NCBI GenBank assembly: GCA_016946835.1
Contig: JACVTC010000029.1
Span: forward strand, 683,501 to 747,500
Direction of reading: 5' to 3'
Source of the DNA: Neocallimastix lanati (nom. inval.)
Lineage: Eukaryota; Neocallimastigomycota; Neocallimastigomycetes; Neocallimastigales; Neocallimastigaceae
Length of the DNA stretch: 64,000 nt
A program made the translations under genes and the position numbers. Shown one piece after another: positions 1 through 11,100 of the stretch (its first letter is position 1; every line of letters begins with the position of its first letter). Under the pieces are notes generated by a model. That model ran no database searches. It had not been told where the DNA came from and saw only the letters and a list, made by a program, of their open reading frames with translations.

Positions 1-244
1 CCATCAGTACAACTGTTTGATGTAACAATAGATTTAGTCCCACTGACATTAATTTCATAAATGGAATCTGCTCCTTTCAAATAACCATAAGTTTGTTTAC
101 ATTTCTTAGCATTATCGTTGAGATCGCAGTTGAAAAAATAGAGATTTGTCAGAGTCTCTGTTTCAATCTTTTTATCAAAACTTTTAAACTTAGATATTGG
201 ACTTTTGATTATATAAATATTGAGACCATCATCCGGTTGTTGTT
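1..244 (-). CDS. Exon 8 (partial), type A repeat running off the left edge
   Basis: Acceptor TTGTAG precedes AACAACAACC. The frame is open to position 1 and codes another type A unit (KKCKQTYGYLK) ending in SCTD at the edge. Further exons must lie to the left. Confidence 0.7.
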
Positions 245-1454
245 CTACAATTTTTAGAAAAAAATTATCAAAAAATATAATAATGAAATAAATAAAATAA
301 ATGTATAAAAAAATAAAATAATAATTATAATAATAATAATAATTAATTATAATATATTTTTTTAATTTTTTTAAAAAATTAAATAAATCAAATAAAATAA
401 AGATTAATAATATTTATCTTATTTGTTTTATTTTTAATTATTGTATTATTTTAAGAAATTCAATATTAAATATTAATATTAATTTATAACACAACTAAAT
501 AATACATAAAAAATAATAGATATAAAAAGTTTTAAAGCATTTTAATAAAGAAAAAAAGTAATTCATTAAAAAACAAAAAAGAGACATATATATTTTATAA
601 AGAGTTTTTTTTTATTGGTAAAAAAAAACTTTAAAAAATAAAAAAAAATTTCTATAATTAAAATTGAAAAATAAAAAATATAATTTACACAGGTTACTTT
701 TCATTTACCTGTTTCTATGTCTACTTTTGCAATTAGTCCTGGGGCCGTTTTCACTAATCTATATGCAGATGTGCCCTGTTTTTTTTCATAAATAATGTAA
801 TTATTTATATCATTTGTATCTGGAAATGCTATATTATCAGTAATACTAGTACACAAATTATAGGTAGATTTAATTAATTTTCCAATATCCTCGTTTGATG
901 AACAACTATCAACAGTACTATCATTATCTAAAAGTGAAGAATAATGAGTTTCAATTGTATAATATGCATTATTACTATTTTTTGCATAGCCATCAGCCTG
1001 GATACATATACCTTCTGAATTACAGATATACAAGGATAATTTTTCCGTTCCATTAATAGAAGTGAGGCTTATTAATTTATTAGATTGGAATAATTTGACA
1101 CCACCATCTGTTGAAACTATTTATAATAAATATAAGTTAGAATAAATTAAAATAAAAATAATATATATATTATTTTATTTTATTTTAAAATCTTTTTATA
1201 TTATTTATTTAAGTAAATTCAAATAAATTATTATAAAAAAATAATAGATAAAGGAATAAAAAAATAAATGACAAAAAAAAAAAAAGGAACTAATTTTTCT
1301 TATTTATTATATCTAATATTATATTAAAAATAATTAAAAATTTTTCAAGAATAAAAATGGAACTAAGCTTTTTTCAAATTCTTATTATGGACATAAATTT
1401 TTTTTAATAATTTTTTATGTCCTTTATTTTTTTATTTTTTAATTCATTTTTTGA

Positions 1455-1496
<42 letters not shown>

Positions 1497-4400
1497 CTAT
1501 CTTTTAATTCCTTTAATTTTAGTTCTTCTTATTACTTCCTTTTTCTAATTCTACTTTTTTTTCGTTAATTTTATTTTTTTATCTTTTTTATTTTTTATTT
1601 TTTATTTTTTATTATTTTTTTATAATTCTTTTTATCTTGTATAATTATTGTATATTTTTTGTTCCATTTTTTATTCCATTTTTTTTTATCTCTTCTTTTT
1701 TTTAAGTCTTTTTTCTATTACTATTTTTATTAGTTCTTTTTTTGTTTTGGCTTTATTTATTGTTTTGTTTATTAATTATTTTTCTTTTTTTTTTAATTTT
1801 CTTTATTTTTTTTTATAAATTATATTTTTACTAATTCCATATGTTATTTCTTTGTTTTTTAATATTTGTAAAATTAAGTTTTATAATTTCCTTCTTTTAT
1901 TTTACATAATCATTTTTTTAAAAATTGATTTTAGTTCTACTTTAATTATTTTATCAAATTTCTTTTTTTAGTATACATTTTTTTTTATTCTTTTTTTATA
2001 ATTTTTTTTATTTAGTACTATAATTTTATTATTAAATTACTTTTAAATTTATATGGAAAGATGAAAAAATGTATATAATTATAGTAATTTGCTTTAAAAA
2101 AAAAAAAAGTGCTTTAAATAATGTATAAACCTACCATCTACAAATTTATCATGATAAAAAGCATTTGTTGTAGAAGAAATATAGATATTTATATCTTGTT
2201 CATTCGAAAATACAGATCCACTACCATTGGACATAACATATGATTCTGCTGTTAATGTTCCAATCGAATTAGAATCTTTAAGACAAAGATTTCCTGATGA
2301 TGTATTTAACTTTCCAATATTAGTTTCTGCACATGAAGTATCATTATCAACTTTACCATTAACACCACTAGAATGAATTTCATAGTATTTATTAGACATA
2401 TCTTTTACATAACCATAAGTTCTTTTACATATTTTATTGTTGGTTTGGCAACTAAAAAGGGCTAAATAAGGAATATCATCAGATTTGATAGAACTTGATG
2501 ATAGATCCGTTATTTCAGCATTATTTAAATTAATTAAATTAAATGAGCCACCATTTCCTGATATATTATTAAAATACATTATAATTAACAAAAAGAAAAG
2601 ATTAGATAACATATAAATATATTTATAATATATCTAGATTTGATTTAATTTATTATTAAATAATTAATAATAATTAAGAGAAAAAATATATATATATATA
2701 AAATATATCAATAATAATTATCATGAATAAAAGTATTTAAATTATGAAAAGTTAAAATTAAAAAAATTAATATATTTTAATAAAAATAAAAAAAATATTA
2801 AAATACACTACCATTAATGGATGCTACTATAAATAAATTCGATTTAGCAATAACTAATTTATAATTATTTCCATCATAAGTCATATAATAACTAATGGTG
2901 TTATTATTTATGAAGTTAACGGCATCATTATTAGATTCAATGATACAGAGCTTTCCACCTTTAAGTAAATTATTAATATTAGATGAACAGGATTCTTTCA
3001 AACCTCCTGAAGCAATTTCATTTGTACCAGAATTACTTATTTCGTAGTATTTGTTATCTTTTTTAATAAAGCCATTAACTGGAATACATATACCAAATGC
3101 ATCACATAGATAGGCTTTCAAATTGATTACATCAGTAGTTTCAGTAATTTCAGTAATTTTTGTATCCTCATTAGTGAGTACTACATTTTTGCCATCGCTT
3201 ACATCATAGAGATTATCATAGTAGAAGGCATAATTGGTTGCACTAATAACAATATTTCCAGCAGAAGCTGAAAAAATGTTATTAGTACTGACACTTATAA
3301 CATATTTATTATTATTAATCATTTGTTCTTTTGTAGGATTATTAGAATCATTATTAAGACATAAATATCCATCAGAAAGTAGCGTTCCTATATTATTAGG
3401 ATCACTACAATTTGATGCAAATTCAACTACTTTATTAAGATTGGATTTATTTGCATCAAAAGAATAATAAGTATTATCATTTGATTTAATATAACCATAG
3501 GTTTGTCTACAAATTTCTTTTTCAGTATCACAATTAAAAAGTGTTAAATTTGTAATAATGTTTGTTAAATCATTAGCATTTTTATTTTCTATATCTATTC
3601 TTGTTATATCTTCCGTATTGATAACATTAAACTTTTCAAGGTTAACTATTGAAATTAATAAATATTTAAAATATATAAATAAATAATTAATATTATTAAT
3701 TTTTACTAAAAAAAAAATAATTAAAAATAAATTATTTAAGTATTTATGTATGTATACATTTTTGTATATTTAAATTTATTATTTTTAGCATAATAAAATT
3801 TCTTTTATTTTTTCATTCAATTTTTTCTTTTTTCTATTTTATTTCTTTTTATTTAATATTTTTCTTTCTTTTTCTTATTTTAATATCTAATTTTATCAAT
3901 TAATTTATTGCACTTTTGTTCTAATTTTATGCATTTATTTATTTTATTATATATATCTTCACTTTTCATATATAACTAGTCTTATTAGTTTTTTTTGACA
4001 TTACTTCTTTCATTTAATTTTTCTTTTAAATATATAAAATAATACTATTTTTAATACTCAATTATCTTTCATTAAATATTTTATTATAAATTAGTTTTCT
4101 TTCTAATTATTACTTTTATACTATAGTAGAGTTTATTAATTGCTATATTTTAAAATTATGATTTTCTTTTTTTACATATATTATTTACTTAATTATTCTG
4201 GCTTACCTGAACCATTAAATTTTTCTATTGTAAACATATTCTTTACTCCTCTAACAAATAAATATTGATCATCTCTATTATAAATATAATATTCTGTTTT
4301 ATTATCAACATTTATAAAATCAACACTCTCATTTCCGAGGCATAATTTCTTGTCTGAAATTAAATTACCCGCAGTTTCTTTGGTACATTCCTTAAATTCA

Positions 4401-5293
4401 TAATTGCTATCGTCAACACTAATTTTTTTTGATTCATTACCTTCAACTTTATAATAATTATCTTTACTATCTTTTATATAGCCTTTTAAGGAATGACAAA
4501 TACCGTTATTATTACAATAATAAAGTACCAACCTATTTTCGTTTTCATTAGTAATATCACTTTCCGTTGTTGAAATTAGAACACCACTACCAAATAATTG
4601 TATTCCCTCATTTGCGCTGAGACCATTATAGATAAGAGTATTCGATGTTGCTGAAATCACTAAACTTTTTCCTTCTATTTTATCCGAAAAAATAGTTTGG
4701 GAATTCGCCGATATAATATATGATTGTCCAATTGTCATAGCATTATCAATTTCATTAGGTCCTTGACAAAATTTCTCTCCCATCATGAGTCCACCTATAT
4801 TTTCATCACAATTACTTAGTAATTGATATCTTTTATTCTTTTCAAATCCTGTATATGGAATAGAATAATAATTATCATCATTTGTCTTGAAATAACCAAA
4901 GGTTCTTTTACAAGAATTACTATCACAATTCAGTATTACTAATTTTTTTATATCATCATTATCAATATTTGAAGTAAATTCAATTCTTTCCATTGCATTA
5001 ATATTTATAATATTATGTCCTGTTATTTTATTACAATAGCCACCCTCACATTCATAAATATAATATTTATTTAAATCTGAATTAACTAATGAATTAGCTT
5101 TTTTTTTAGTTTCTGTATCTATTATTTTTGTAACCTTGTCTATTTAAATTTTTTAAATAAAAATTTTTAATTAGCTCAAGAAATTATAGAAATTTTAAAT
5201 GTTATAACATTTAAATAAATACAAGATATATTTGTATATATAACATTATATGGTAATATAAAACATATCGTATTTCACAAATATTTTATGAAA

Positions 5294-5324
<31 letters not shown>

Positions 5325-7273
5325 TAAAATAAGAATTACCACTTTGTGAATTATCATGATAGATTACATTGGGAGTTCGTTTTAATATAATACCATCATA
5401 TCCGTTTGGATTAGAAAATACCGAATCTGAAGATATATCAGTTATAATATATTCTTCATCATTTCCGGATGCAAATGCAAGACTTACTAATGATCCAGAA
5501 GAATTCATACCTAAACATACTTTATTCTCTAATGATGAGAAAGAAAGAACACCTTCTTGACCAATATCACAATTTGTAACACTATTGACTGGTGAATTTT
5601 GATTATTTTCTAAATTAATGGAATAATAATTAGTATTACTTTTTATAAATCCCCTATTAACATCATCGCAATTTGATACACTACTAGGTTCAAATTTATC
5701 ATACATATTAGATTTATCATAATATGCATAAATTTCTCCTACTTCGCATTTTTGTTTTAATTCTTCCTCACTTATCTCGTTATTTTTAGTAACTTTAATA
5801 AATAATGTATTAATCTTAATATAGCCGGAAGTTTGACTACATCCCTTGTTTGAGCAGGCATACATACTATATTCTACAACATCAACATCTCCAATTTCGT
5901 TTTCTGATGTTAGATCTATTATTTTATTGTCTTTATTGAAAATGTAAACCCCTGAAGATAATTTATTACTGCATGAATCTCCATTTTTATATATATTGTC
6001 ATTGGAATAGCAGTAAGTATTTTCAGTTCCTGTGCAATTTTCATTACATTGATCTAATTTTCTATTACCTATTATTTTTAATAGTTAATTTTAACACATT
6101 TATAAAAATTTAAATTTTAAAATGTTAATATAGAAAGAGATAAAATTTTTATATTATAATAAATTAGTTTATATATTTTTTAAAATGAATATTTTTTTTT
6201 TAAAATAATGTTTATTTACCAGCTAAAACGTTTTTCAATTGATAAAGTAATAGTAAATAAAATAAGCTATTTATATATATATTATATAATAATTAAAACG
6301 ATGTTAAAAATAGTATTATAAGTTATTGTAAAGCAGAAAAAATATTATAAATTATTATTTAACTAATATATAGATATTTCAATTTTTTTCTAACCTAATC
6401 TTTTTTTAAATTATTTTTATTTATTTAAAGTTGTTATATTTCTTTAATTAACTATTTATTTATCTATTTAAATTATTTATTATATTTATTTAATTCTTAT
6501 TTATTTATACATTTAAATTTATGTTGTGTTTATTGAAATTGTATTTATATATCCATTGATTTTTTTATTTATATTTATTAAATTATTTTTTATTATTCAT
6601 ATATATTGTATAATATATTTATTAAAATTTTATTTATTCATACATTTATATATTTATTACTATTCCAAATATAAATTTTTAAAATTTATCAAAAATATAA
6701 TTATTTATTCATATATATTATTTATAATTTTATTAAATTTATTTATTCATTTATACTTTTCCATTTATTATTACTATTATATATATAAATATAAATTTTT
6801 TTTTAAAATTTTTTTATTCATTTAAATATTTTTAATATATTTATTAAAATTCTATTTATTTGTTCATTTATTAATTATTAAATACTTTTATTAATACTTA
6901 TTAAAAATATATTTATTTGTTCATTTATATTATTTATTTAATTTATTTAAATTATATTTATTTATGCATTTATATTATTATTTTTTGTTAATTATACTAA
7001 TTTTCATCAACATAAATTCCATTTTATGTTTCATTAAAGTTTTAATATTTATAATTAAATTTTAAGAGAAATATAATAAAATACTTTAAATATACAATTA
7101 TATAATAATAAATTTATCTGTTTTTTTTTTGTATGTTTCATACCAGAAAAAAAATAATTAATAATAAAATAAGATTTTATTTTTTCTATTTTTTCATAAA
7201 ACTATAATTAAGTTTTTAATGTTTTATTTTTTTTTAAATATTTTTCATACCAGAAATATTTCCAACCCAACAT
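1..7273 (-). CDS. Multi-exon secreted cysteine-repeat protein, scaffoldin-like, 3' end outside window
   Basis: At least eight exons joined by GT-AG introns, with the open end at position 1; about 1,210 codons lie inside the window. Exons are 7251-7273, 6220-6266, 5340-6068, 4207-5139, 2812-3645, 2135-2557, 709-1116 and 1-244. Exons 1 and 2 code a signal peptide (MLGWKYFC, then a Leu/Tyr-rich core ending VLAG). Exon 3 opens with the N-terminal Cys domain shared with the two plus-strand genes. The rest alternates two repeat types: A, carrying C-K-R-T-Y-G-Y-x-K, and B, carrying G-I-C-x(4)-G-Y-x-K, each followed by Y-Y and a distal cysteine pair. Every internal junction after exon 2 is phase 1, and all predicted junctions keep frame. 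Function is inferred: an extracellular paralog of the scaffoldin-like genes, with repeats clearly different from their LIKC type. No C-terminal anchor can be seen because the gene leaves the window. Confidence 0.72.
245..708 (-). other. Intron 7 of the minus-strand gene
   Basis: 464 bp of AT-rich sequence between donor GTAAAT and acceptor GTAG. No other feature seen. Confidence 0.65.
709..1116 (-). CDS. Exon 7, single type B repeat
   Basis: 408 nt, phase 1 at both ends. It codes one type B unit (EGICIQADGYAK, then CSSNEDIGKL and NLC) and ends VDIETG at donor GTAAAT. Together with exon 6 it equals the A+B pair that exons 4 and 5 carry unsplit. Confidence 0.75.
1117..2134 (-). other. Intron 6 (1,018 bp) with a 36-nt poly-T tract
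   Basis: T-rich on the plus strand, with an uninterrupted T run at about 1457-1492. It splits an A+B repeat pair at a place where exons 4 and 5 have no intron. No coding potential seen. Confidence 0.65.
2135..2557 (-). CDS. Exon 6, single type A repeat
   Basis: 423 nt, phase 1 at both ends. The acceptor is TATATCAG before GAAATGG. It codes one type A unit (KICKRTYGYVK, N-I-G-K-L, NLCL) and ends FYHDKFVDG at donor GTAGGT. The upstream in-frame ATG at 2612 would give a hydrophobic leader, but that stretch is intron read through: the phase-1 acceptor fits the previous exon. Confidence 0.75.
2558..2811 (-). other. Intron 5
   Basis: 254 bp, donor GTAGTG, acceptor ATCAG, AT-rich. Confidence 0.65.
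2812..3645 (-). CDS. Exon 5, fused A+B repeat pair
   Basis: 834 nt, phase 1 at both ends. It opens VNLEKFNVINTED. The type A unit has EICRQTYGYIK and GYLCLN; the type B unit has GICIPVNGFIK and GKLCII. The donor is GTAGTG. The exon is about 320 nt longer than the part that begins with an internal Met at 3322. Confidence 0.78.
3646..4206 (-). other. Intron 4
   Basis: 561 bp, donor GTAAGC, acceptor CAATAG. AT-rich; nothing else seen. Confidence 0.65.
4207..5139 (-). CDS. Exon 4, fused A+B repeat pair
   Basis: 933 nt, phase 1 at both ends. A degenerate repeat (YECEGGYC) is followed by a type A unit (NSCKRTFGYFK, then C-D-E-N-I-G-G-L and EKFC) and a type B unit (GICHSLKGYIK, then KKLCLG). The exon ends EKFNGSG at donor GTAAGC. 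Confidence 0.78.
5140..5339 (-). other. Intron 3
   Basis: 200 bp, donor GTAATT, acceptor AAATAG. Contains a short ATT microsatellite at about 5294-5324. Confidence 0.65.
5340..6068 (-). CDS. Exon 3, N-terminal Cys domain plus first repeats
   Basis: 729 nt, phase 1 at both ends (2 + 726 + 1). It starts GNRKLDQCNENC and contains T-Y-C-Y-S-N-D-N-I-Y-K, the N-terminal Cys domain also seen in both plus-strand genes. Repeats with SNKGCSQTSGYIK and CDDVNRGFIK follow. The exon ends NVIYHDNSQSG, the boundary position also used by exon 6. Confidence 0.75.
6069..6219 (-). other. Intron 2
   Basis: 151 bp, donor GTAAAT, acceptor AATAATAG. Confidence 0.65.
6220..6266 (-). CDS. Exon 2 (47 nt), signal-peptide core
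   Basis: Acceptor TAAATAG precedes 6266 and donor GTAAAT follows 6220. It codes a hydrophobic stretch, LFYLLLLYQLKNVLAG, with a plausible signal-peptidase site after VLA. The frame matches both flanking exons. Confidence 0.7.
6267..7250 (-). other. Intron 1 (984 bp) with a second copy of the 5' splice site
   Basis: Low-complexity TTTATTTA-type DNA. The 14-nt sequence around the exon 1 donor (TTTCTGGTATGAAA on the minus strand, 7257-7244) occurs again at about 7150-7137 inside the intron. The 99-codon open frame within it is Ile/Phe/Tyr-only and is not a gene. Confidence 0.6.
7251..7273 (-). CDS. Exon 1 (23 nt), start codon and MLGWKYF
   Basis: ATG at 7273-7271 is followed by seven codons and two bases, then donor GTATGA. 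Length, sequence and phase match the first exons of the two plus-strand genes (20513 and 46136), which is why this start was chosen. Confidence 0.75.
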
Positions 7274-7306
7274 TTTAATAATGTTTAACGTTTTTAGGTT
7301 GGAAAT
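7258..7306 (-). promoter_or_regulatory. Inverted repeat enclosing the start codon (10-bp stem)
   Basis: Arms at 7297-7306 and 7258-7267 are perfectly complementary (ATTTCCAACC / GGTTGGAAAT), with a 29-nt loop holding the ATG at 7273-7271. The 3' arm is coding sequence of exon 1. The other two genes have equivalent stems. A role in translation start or exon 1 splicing is inference. Confidence 0.55.
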
Positions 7307-7589
7307 GCTTTCAAATTTACTAATAGATTGATAATTGTTTTATTTTATTAATTTTTTTTATCTAAATAAAATTATAAAAGTTTTTTTTTTTCGTTACTTT
7401 GTTTTTTTTAGGTTTAATTCGTTTTTGAATATTTTGATTATATCAAATAATAATAATAATTAAAAATAAAAATTGTTGACAAATTATTAATTATACATAG
7501 AATAAAAATAAAGTTTTTATCTTGTATATAATTAAAAACAATAAAAAAAAATCAAAAAACCCATAAAAAATTAAAATTCCCTTCTTTTT

Positions 7590-7695
7590 TCCTTATGCGT
7601 TAGGGGGGATGGCATCATACTCTGAACATTTATACTTCGGAAAATTTTTTCTATTTCAATTCCTATTCCCCCCTCCTTACTGGTATGAAAAGATT
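7590..7695. other. GC-rich island with G6/C6 inverted arms in the upstream intergenic region
   Basis: TTAGGGGGGATGG at about 7609-7621 and CCTATTCCCCCCTCC near 7662-7676 could pair through a 7-bp GGGGGGA/TCCCCCC core. The stretch is strikingly C/G-rich for this window and lies about 330 bp upstream of the minus-strand start. CTGGTATGAAAAG just after it (about 7680) is an inverted copy of the exon 1 donor context. It is not a recognisable tRNA. It could be a promoter element or an unknown small RNA. Confidence 0.3.
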
Positions 7696-8160
7696 AGGAA
7701 TATTAAGTAGAAACTCCGTCCCAATTCCATGATTTTTTATTTTAAATTAAAAGGATAAAAAATTTGGAGAATTTAAATTTACGTTTCAAAAAGAAAAATC
7801 GACGTTCAGTTTTATAAAATATAATTTTTATAATTTTCATAGGACTTCGGGTTAGACTTTTATCAAATATGAAAAGAATACCACCAAAAAGATTGAATGA
7901 AAAGGTAATTTTAAAAAAATTCATTGTAACAAAGAAATCTAAAAATTTTTACACCATTTTTATAGTTTTTGTTTTATTATTATAAAAATAGATAAAAAGT
8001 AGTCCCTTTATAAAAATATTATTTAAATGAGAAAAAAAATTATTACAAAAAAATAATATAAATAAAGTAATAATAAAAGTAATGATAATAATAGGAAAAA
8101 AAACCTTTAGCTTTCCTTCTTTAATTAGATAACAATGCATTAAATTTTAATTTAAAATGG
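7696..8160. other. AT-rich intergenic stretch, no gene seen
   Basis: Only short, low-complexity Lys/Phe/Ile open frames occur here, on the minus strand (7742-7924 and 7949-8140). They have no recognisable domain, so I do not call them genes. Confidence 0.5.
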
Positions 8161-11100
8161 TTTCTTTTAAAAGGGGTCTTTTAATTATATTTATTTCCTT
8201 TTATTTAATTTTTATTTCTTTTTTTTTATTTTTATTTCCTTTAGTTTATTATTATTTTTTTTGGTTTATTTTTATTTTTACTTCATTTTATTTCTTTTAG
8301 TTTATTTTTATTTTTATTTCCTTTTAGTTAATTTTTACTTCTTTTTTTTTCTTTTATTTTTATTTCTTTTTTTTAATTTTTATTTTTATTTTCTTAGGTT
8401 TATTTTTATTTTTATTTCCTTTTAGTTAATTTTATTTCTTTTTTTTTTTTATTTTTATTTCTTTTTTTTAATTTTTATTTTTATTTTCTTTGGTTTATTT
8501 TTATTTCCTTTTTTTTTATTTTTATTTCCTTTTCTTTTTACTTTTTTATTTTTAGTTCTTTTCTTTTTCATTTTTATTTCTTTTCTTTTTTCTTTTTTAT
8601 TTCCTTTAATTTACCGTTATTTTTATTTCTTTTTACTTAATTTTTATTTTTGCTTTAATTTCCTTTCATTTATTTTTATTTCTTTTAGTTAATTTTTATT
8701 TCTTTTTTTCTTTTTTTCTTTTTTATTTTTATTTTTATTTCCTTTTCTTTTTACTTTTATTTCTATTTTATTTTATTTTTATTTCCTTTGATTTATTTTT
8801 ATTTCCTTTAGTTTATTTTTATTTCATTTTTTTTATTTTTATTTCCTTTAATTTATTTTTATTTTTATTTCCTTTTCTTTTTACTTTTATTTCTATTTTT
8901 TTTATTTTTATTTCCTTTTTTTTATTTTTATTTCCTTTTTTTTATTTTTATTTCCTTTAGTTTATTTTTATTTTTATTTCCTTTTCTTTTTACTTTTATT
9001 TCTATTTTATTTTTATTTTTATTTCCTTTTTTTTTTATTTCCTTTGGTTTATTTTAATTTCTTTTTTTTTTTATTTCCTTTTAGTTAATTTTTATTTCTT
9101 TTTTGTTTCTATTTCCTTTCTTTAATTTTTATTTTAATTTTTATTTTTATTTCCTTTAATTTATTTTTATTTCATTTTTTTTATTTTTATTTCCTTTAGT
9201 TTATTTTTATTTTTATTTCCTTTTCTTTTTACTTTTATTTCTATTTTTTTTTTATTTTTATTTCCTTTAGTTTATTTTTATTTCATTTTTTTTATTTTTA
9301 TTTCCTTTAGTTTATTTTTATTTTTATTTCCTTTTCTTTTTACTTTTATTTCTATTTTTTTTTTATTTTTATTTCCTTTTTTTTATTTTTATTTCCTTTA
9401 GATTATTTTTATTTTTATTTCCTTTTCTTTTTACTTTTATTTCTATTTTTTTTTATTTTTATTTCCTTTTTTTTTTTATTTCCTTTGGTTTATTTTAATT
9501 TCTTTTTTTTTTTATTTCCTTTTAGTTAATTTTTATTTCTTTTTTGTTTTTATTTCCTTTCGTTAATTTTTATTTTAATTTTTATTTTTATTTCCTTTAA
9601 TTTATTTTTATTTTTATTTCCTTTTCTTTTTACTTTTATTTCTATTTTTTTTATTTTTATTTCCTTTTTTTTATTTTTATTTCCTTTTTTTTATTTTTAT
9701 TTCCTTTAGTTTATTTTTATTTTTATTTCCTTTTCTTTTTACTTTTATTTCTATTTTATTTTTATTTTTATTTCCTTTTTTTTTTATTTCCTTTGGTTTA
9801 TTTTAATTTCTTTTTTTTTTTATTTCCTTTTAGTTAATTTTTATTTCTTTTTTGTTTCTATTTCCTTTCTTTAATTTTTATTTTAATTTTTATTTTTATT
9901 TCCTTTAATTTATTTTTATTTCATTTTTTTTATTTTTATTTCCTTTAGTTTATTTTTATTTTTATTTCCTTTTCTTTTTACTTTTATTTCTATTTTTTTT
10001 TTATTTTTATTTCCTTTAGTTTATTTTTATTTCATTTTTTTTATTTTTATTTCCTTTAGTTTATTTTTATTTTTATTTCCTTTTCTTTTTACTTTTATTT
10101 CTATTTTTTTTTTATTTTTATTTCCTTTTTTTTATTTTTATTTCCTTTAGATTATTTTTATTTTTATTTCCTTTTCTTTTTACTTTTATTTCTATTTTTT
10201 TTTATTTTTATTTCCTTTTTTTTTTTATTTCCTTTGGTTTATTTTAATTTCTTTTTTTTTTTATTTCCTTTTAGTTAATTTTTATTTCTTTTTTGTTTTT
10301 ATTTCCTTTCGTTAATTTTTATTTTAATTTTTATTTTTATTTCCTTTAATTTATTTTTATTTTTATTTCCTTTTCTTTTTACTTTTATTTCTATTTTTTT
10401 TATTTTTATTTCCTTTTTTTTATTTTTATTTCATTTTTTTTATTTTTATTTCATTTTTTTTATTTTTATTTCCTTTAATTTATTTTTATTTCATTTTTTT
10501 TATTTTTATTTCCTTTAATTTATTTTTATTTCATTTTTTTTATTTTTATTTCCTTTTCTTTTTATTTTTATTTCTATTTTTTTTTTATTTTTATTTCCTT
10601 TTTTTTATTTTTATTTCTATTTTTTTTTTTATTTTTATTTCCTTTTTTTTTTATTTCCTTTGGTTTATTTTAATTTCTTTTTTTTTTTATTTCCTTTTAG
10701 TTAATTTTTATTTCTTTTTTGTTTTTATTTCCTTTCGTTAATTTTTATTTTAATTTTTATTTTTATTTCCTTTAATTTATTTTTATTTTTATTTCCTTTA
10801 ATTTATTTTTATTTTTATTTCCTTTTCTTTTTACTTTTATTTCTATTTTATTTTTATTTTTATTTCCTTTTTTTTTTTTTATTTCCTTTGGTTTATTTTA
10901 ATTTCTTTTTTTTTTTATTTCCTTTTAGTTAATTTTTATTTCTTTTTTGTTTCTATTTCCTTTCTTTAATTTTTATTTTAATTTTTATTTTTATTTCCTT
11001 TAATTTATTTTTATTTTTATTTCCTTTTCTTTTTACTTTTATTTCTATTTTTTTTTATTTTTATTTCCTTTAGTTTATTTTTATTTTTATTTCCTTTTCT

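Noticed and set aside
2558-2612. Hydrophobic Met-led start (MLSNLFFLLIIMYF) upstream of exon 6 as a signal peptide of a separate gene
   Set aside because: A good acceptor at 2558-2559 joins exon 6 in phase to exon 5, and the true signal peptide of this gene is at 6220-7273.
7590-7695. GC-rich islet as a tRNA gene
   Set aside because: No cloverleaf, no B-box-like sequence and no CCA-stem pairing found on either strand.
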